64,000 bases of DNA from JADJDM01 sp044352985 (GTDB lineage: Bacteria > Bacteroidota > Bacteroidia > B-17B0 > Aurantibacillaceae). The stretch spans positions 56,087 through 120,086 of the forward strand of contig JBILCU010000012.1 in the NCBI GenBank assembly GCA_044352985.1, in the 5' to 3' direction. Position numbers and translations under genes: made by a program. Below, piece after piece: positions 61,136 to 64,000 of the stretch (positions within the stretch are counted from its first letter, which is position 1; every line of letters begins with the position of its first letter). A model generated the notes under the pieces. It was not told the DNA's origin and searched no databases. It was given only the letters and a program-made list of their open reading frames with translations.

Positions 61136-61636
61136 ATGAAAAAATTTTATTTATTCTTAATCTCATTATTTCTTTTAGTTTTTATAGGTTGTAAAAATAA
61201 AATTGAAACCAAAACCTATATTTTAGAAAATGTGGAATTCGTTTCTGAAGGACCATTGTTTGAAGGGGCAAATTCAGCTCAATACGAAGTGCTTGTTGAT
61301 GCCACTAAACTTTTTGCCAATGACAAAACATCTGATAATATAAAAGAAGCTAAACTTATTTCTTGTCAATTAGTTGCCTCTGATAGTTCCGACTTTAGTA
61401 ACGTGTCTGGGTTTGTTCTTCAACTTACTGCGGAAAATGCTGAAATGACAGAATTCGGTTTATTAAATCAGGTAAATGTAGGTAAAATGGTGCAGTTAAA
61501 TCCATCCGAAAAAGATGCAGCTAAGTTCTTTAAACAAAATAAATTTATTTTATTGATGGATACCTATCTAAAAAAAGATCAGGAACAAAATCTAAAGTTT
61601 AAAGCTACTATTGTTTTTGAAGTAAAAATAAATTAA
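61136..61636 (+). CDS. Small lipoprotein, function unknown
   Basis: 166 residues. The N-terminus MKKFYLFLISLFLLVFIGC is a lipoprotein signal with the lipobox ending FIGC, so Cys19 should be lipidated. The mature part is beta-rich, with no family I recognise (VLVDATKLFANDKTSDNIKEAKLISCQLVASD; FILLMDTYLKKDQEQNLKFKATIVFEVKIN). It lies 16 bases before the DUF2147 gene and is likely co-transcribed with it and the barrel protein gene. Confidence 0.72.
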   Translation: MKKFYLFLISLFLLVFIGCKNKIETKTYILENVEFVSEGPLFEGANSAQYEVLVDATKLFANDKTSDNIKEAKLISCQLVASDSSDFSNVSGFVLQLTAENAEMTEFGLLNQVNVGKMVQLNPSEKDAAKFFKQNKFILLMDTYLKKDQEQNLKFKATIVFEVKIN

Positions 61637-61652
61637 TTGAAAATCATAATAT

Positions 61653-62117
61653 ATGAAAAAAGTAATTTTTGCCATTTTGTTAATTACAACAAGTACAATT
61701 TTTATGGGGTTTTTGCAAAACAATCCGGAGGATCGATTACTAGGTATTTGGGAACCTAGTAATGGACGAGCTCGAGTAAAAATTGAAAAAATTGGCGCAA
61801 AATATTTTGGTAAAATTGTGTGGTTGAAAGAACCTATTGATCCTGAAACTGGAAAATCCAAATTAGATAAAAACAACCCTGACTTAAGTCTTCGAACAGT
61901 TCCTCTTAAAGGTTACAGAATGCTTAAAGATTTTACTTATAAAGGTGATGATGAATGGGTTGATGGGACTATTTATGACCCACTTAGTGGAAGTACCTAT
62001 AGCTGTATCATTAAAATGAAAGATGCTAATACTCTTGATATTAGAGGTTATATTGGTATTTCAACATTTGGAAGAACGGATGTTTGGAAACGTTTACAGC
62101 TATCTTCAAAAAATTAA
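61653..62117 (+). CDS. DUF2147 exported protein
   Basis: 154 residues. A signal peptide (MKKVIFAILLITTSTIFMGF) is followed by the DUF2147 pattern DRLLGIWEPSNGRARVKIEKIGAKYFGKIVWLKEPIDPETGKSKLDKNNPDLSLR, then WVDGTIYDPLSGSTYSCIIKM and LDIRGYIGISTFGRTDVWKRL. It is a lipocalin-like small beta-barrel of unknown function, common in Bacteroidota. Length is usual. Confidence 0.88.
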   Translation: MKKVIFAILLITTSTIFMGFLQNNPEDRLLGIWEPSNGRARVKIEKIGAKYFGKIVWLKEPIDPETGKSKLDKNNPDLSLRTVPLKGYRMLKDFTYKGDDEWVDGTIYDPLSGSTYSCIIKMKDANTLDIRGYIGISTFGRTDVWKRLQLSSKN

Positions 62118-62124
62118 GTATGCT

Positions 62125-63201
62125 ATGATATATAAAAATATTTTTGCCTTAGTTCTCGTTTTATTTTTTCAGTATTCATTTATTGCACAAACTGACAGTA
62201 CTATCCAAGCAGATGAAGATTATAGTATTTATGATAATCTTCAGTTTGCAGATAAAGGAGCGAAAAACTTTTGCAGTAATAAAATTGAAGGATTAAGTCC
62301 GTCTAAATTGATTTCTCTGGGTTATGATTTTCAAGGGTCTCAAACACTTAGTGCTGATAGTTTTTTAAATAATAAAGCTTACGATAGAAATTTTCATTCT
62401 GTTCATGGCATGCGACTTTCAGCTAATATTCCTGTTATATCCCGAAATAATCTTATTTTACAATTGAGCGGGAATTATATGGAATCCAGATATGAAATAA
62501 AACATTCTAGTGTTGCTACGAATGAATTGTTGGCGAATTCACTTTCAAATTACGGATTAAGAACTTTGGGAATGGGAACAACTTTATTTAAGCCATTAAA
62601 TGAAAAACAATTTCTGCTTTTTCAGGGGTCTGCTGATTTAAATGGAGACTGGAAATGGGATAATTTACTAACTCTAAATTACCTCAAGTATAGTGCCGCT
62701 GTTTTGTATGGTGTAAGAAAAAACGACCGTAAACAATGGGGAATTGGATTATCGAGAACATACCGGGCTGGAGAGTTGAATTATATTCCGGTTATTTTAT
62801 TCAATTCAACAAATGTTTCAAATACCTGGGGAACTGAAATTCTTTTTCCAGCTCGTGCCCATGTGAGAAAAACCTTTAATGCTAGAAGTATGGTTTTCTT
62901 TGGGTATGAGTTAGAAGGACAAAGTTATCGTTTCTCGAACACGTCAATTTTTAGTTCACGTGATTTGGAGATAAGAAAAAGTGAGATAAGAGTTAGGTTA
63001 GTTTATGAAAGGTCTCTTAAAGGATTTATATGGATTAGTATTCAGGGTGGATACAGAATAAATTATAGTTATAATGTAGATGTATTGCCAAATGGTAAAG
63101 ATTTTTACAGGGGATTTTTTGGAGATCAGCCATTTGTGATGCAAAATAAATTAACCAACCCTTTTTATTTTAATGTGAGCATTAATTTGGTTAGTCCCTA
63201 A
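62125..63201 (+). CDS. Outer-membrane beta-barrel protein (DUF6268-like)
   Basis: Start is placed at ATG 62125, which opens a clear signal peptide (MIYKNIFALVLVLFFQYSFIAQ); a longer frame would overlap the DUF2147 gene by 95 bases. The 358-residue protein is rich in aromatic residues and alternating strands (LISLGYDFQGSQTL; NIPVISRNNLILQLSGNYMESRY; WGIGLSRTYRAGELNYIPVILF; FYFNVSINLVSP). The layout resembles DUF6268 barrels, but I hold that assignment loosely. Function unknown. Confidence 0.72.
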   Translation: MIYKNIFALVLVLFFQYSFIAQTDSTIQADEDYSIYDNLQFADKGAKNFCSNKIEGLSPSKLISLGYDFQGSQTLSADSFLNNKAYDRNFHSVHGMRLSANIPVISRNNLILQLSGNYMESRYEIKHSSVATNELLANSLSNYGLRTLGMGTTLFKPLNEKQFLLFQGSADLNGDWKWDNLLTLNYLKYSAAVLYGVRKNDRKQWGIGLSRTYRAGELNYIPVILFNSTNVSNTWGTEILFPARAHVRKTFNARSMVFFGYELEGQSYRFSNTSIFSSRDLEIRKSEIRVRLVYERSLKGFIWISIQGGYRINYSYNVDVLPNGKDFYRGFFGDQPFVMQNKLTNPFYFNVSINLVSP

Positions 63202-63246
63202 ATTTAAAATTAAATTTTTTGTTTTATTGCTTTACCCAATTCTCAA

Positions 63247-63275
63247 ACACACACATCATCTACTTGATCTAAATC
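63247..63275 (-). pseudogene. Remnant of a second SpoIIE-type phosphatase 3' end
   Basis: On the minus strand these 29 bases translate DLDQVDDVCV, matching DLEQVDDVCV at the end of the phosphatase gene downstream (63423-63451). I count four differences, all at third codon positions. A stop follows. The upstream body is gone. It is probably the tail of a lost paralogue or a duplicated gene end. Confidence 0.5.
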
Positions 63276-63403
63276 TCATATTTTTATTTTTATGATTCAG
63301 CGTTAGGCAAAACTAAAATTAAAAGATTTGGTTGCCAAATTTAAAGCACTTGCAGTTGCTGGTGCGCTCCAAACCGGAAAAATCACTTTGGTAAATCAAA
63401 AGT

Positions 63404-64000
63404 TTAAACCCTCAACCCAATCACACATACATCATCCACCTGCTCTAAATCGCCTTTCCAGAGGGCAAATTGTTGAGATAGGATTTCGTTTTGATCACTC
63501 ATGTTTTTGGTTGCGTTGTCAATTAGTAATTCTTCTAGTTGTTTGTATTTAAATTTTTTGCCTTTTGGTCCGCCAAACTGATCGGCAAAGCCATCTGTGA
63601 ATAAGTAAAACAACATGCCTTCCTGCAAAGCAATTTCGTGTGTAGTGAAAGGTTTTGCGTGATCGCTTTTACCAATGGGTTGTTTATCAGCTTTGATTTC
63701 AATTAAGATGGCTGAGGTACTCGAAGCTACTTTAGTGTCAGGTCGAGCGGAGTCGAGACCTGAATCTGTCGACTTCTCGACTTCGCTCGAAGTGACAGAG
63801 TGTGGAGTACTCGAAGTGACACAAGGTGTTTCACTCAAAGTAATATTATTTTCAATTGAATTAAAAGTTTTATTGTCAGGTCGAGCGGAGTCGAGACCTG
63901 AATCTGTCGACTTCTCGACTTCGCTCGAAGTGACAGTTTTTACAGGCACTTCGAGAGCCTCAGTGCCCGATGAGTTTGACTCAGTGTCTAATTGTTTCAA
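63404..64000 (-). CDS. SpoIIE/PP2C-type Ser/Thr phosphatase, C-terminal part, with in-frame repeat insertion
   Basis: The gene runs off the window end; the TTG at 64000 is only the edge. The C-terminal 110 residues carry the SpoIIE phosphatase signature (IEIKADKQPIGKSDHAKPFTTHEIALQEGMLFYLFTDGFADQFGGPKGKKFKYKQLEELL and LEQVDDVCVIGLRV), including the metal-binding Asp in FTDGFADQFGG and the late DD. Directly before it, where the family has a short loop, lie at least 85 low-complexity residues. These contain VTSSEVEKSTDSGLDSARPD twice, encoded by two identical 63-bp repeats. The frame is intact, so the insertion is tolerated. Bacteroidota proteins of this type usually end a sensor with TPR or 7TMR modules. 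Confidence 0.82.
   Translation of the reverse strand: MKQLDTESNSSGTEALEVPVKTVTSSEVEKSTDSGLDSARPDNKTFNSIENNITLSETPCVTSSTPHSVTSSEVEKSTDSGLDSARPDTKVASSTSAILIEIKADKQPIGKSDHAKPFTTHEIALQEGMLFYLFTDGFADQFGGPKGKKFKYKQLEELLIDNATKNMSDQNEILSQQFALWKGDLEQVDDVCVIGLRV
63736..63798. repeat. 63-bp repeat, copy 1, inside the phosphatase gene
   Basis: Identical base for base with the copy at 63874-63936, by my reading. Length 63 is a multiple of three and encodes 21 residues in frame. It contains short self-complementary parts such as CTTCGAGCGAAG (minus strand). Confidence 0.95.
63874..63936. repeat. 63-bp repeat, copy 2, inside the phosphatase gene
   Basis: Second identical copy, 138 bases from the first. 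Fragments of the same family (CTTCGAGTACCTC, CACTTCGAGTACTCC, CACTTCGAGAGCCTC on the minus strand) lie at about 63710-63727, 63808-63821 and 63947-63961. This suggests a decayed array of more units. Confidence 0.95.

Noticed and set aside
62023..62124. Early start of the outer-membrane barrel gene
   Set aside because: It overlaps the DUF2147 gene by 95 bases, and the signal peptide begins at ATG 62125.
63328..63552. Open frame of 74 codons on the plus strand near the window end
   Set aside because: Its second half is antisense to the conserved phosphatase end. The first part (VAKFKALAVAGALQTGK) could be a gene fragment but has no start region.

Overview
The window is a chromosomal piece of an AT-rich member of the Bacteroidota. 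Several things support this: two proteins with C-terminal type IX secretion (Por) sorting domains, a complete MoxR/Bat aerotolerance-type operon, recurrent TAnnTTTG-type -7 promoter elements with no evident Shine-Dalgarno sequences, a tiny THX ribosomal protein gene, an N-acetylmuramoyl-L-alanine amidase divergent from lptD, and a CBS-domain gene divergent from pdxJ. I cannot name the genus. Most of the window is dense core genome, with no tRNA, rRNA or CRISPR visible.

Layout. 1-3.9 kb: 3' part of polX, a GNAT acetyltransferase, smpB and an M61 peptidase. 3.9-10.3 kb (minus strand): a surface polysaccharide cluster (two GT4 glycosyltransferases, an AsnB-type amidotransferase, a nucleotide-sugar epimerase, an O-antigen ligase/polymerase). 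10.3-15.7 kb: clpC and divergent gyrA. 15.7-23.6 kb: secreted M16 and S9 peptidases with two paralogous TPR proteins. 23.6-24.5 kb: a higBA toxin-antitoxin module inserted at the end of the S9 peptidase gene and bracketed by a 139-bp duplication of that gene's 3' end. 24.5-25.8 kb: a small helical protein, the THX gene, and a gene-free, palindrome-rich stretch. 25.8-37.2 kb: cell-envelope genes (amidase/SPOR, lptD, OmpA-like, Omp85-like), CBS/pdxJ, a PD40 propeller protein, DUF721 and recF. 37.3-38.9 kb: an AAA-ATPase/DUF234 gene bracketed by three copies of a 50-bp palindromic repeat. 38.9-44.3 kb: an orphan gene, two T9SS cargo proteins, a small regulator, a DUF1801 protein and a GT9 glycosyltransferase that appears to start at CTG. 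44.3-52.6 kb (minus strand): the eight-gene moxR-DUF58-bat operon. 52.7-63.2 kb: a LolC/E-type permease, a NamZ-like glycosidase, an HhH protein, two APC transporters, PhnA, an isoaspartyl peptidase, a lipoprotein, a DUF2147 protein and an outer-membrane barrel. 63.4-64.0 kb: the C-terminal end of a SpoIIE-type phosphatase carrying two identical 63-bp repeats in frame.

Four places do not look like ordinary core genome: the higBA insertion with long target duplication; the ATPase cassette with its repeated palindrome that also carries the promoter; the 63-bp repeat family that has become coding sequence inside the SpoIIE phosphatase; and the palindrome cluster at 25.24-25.62 kb. Together they suggest small, transposase-less mobile or repeat elements shaping this chromosome.
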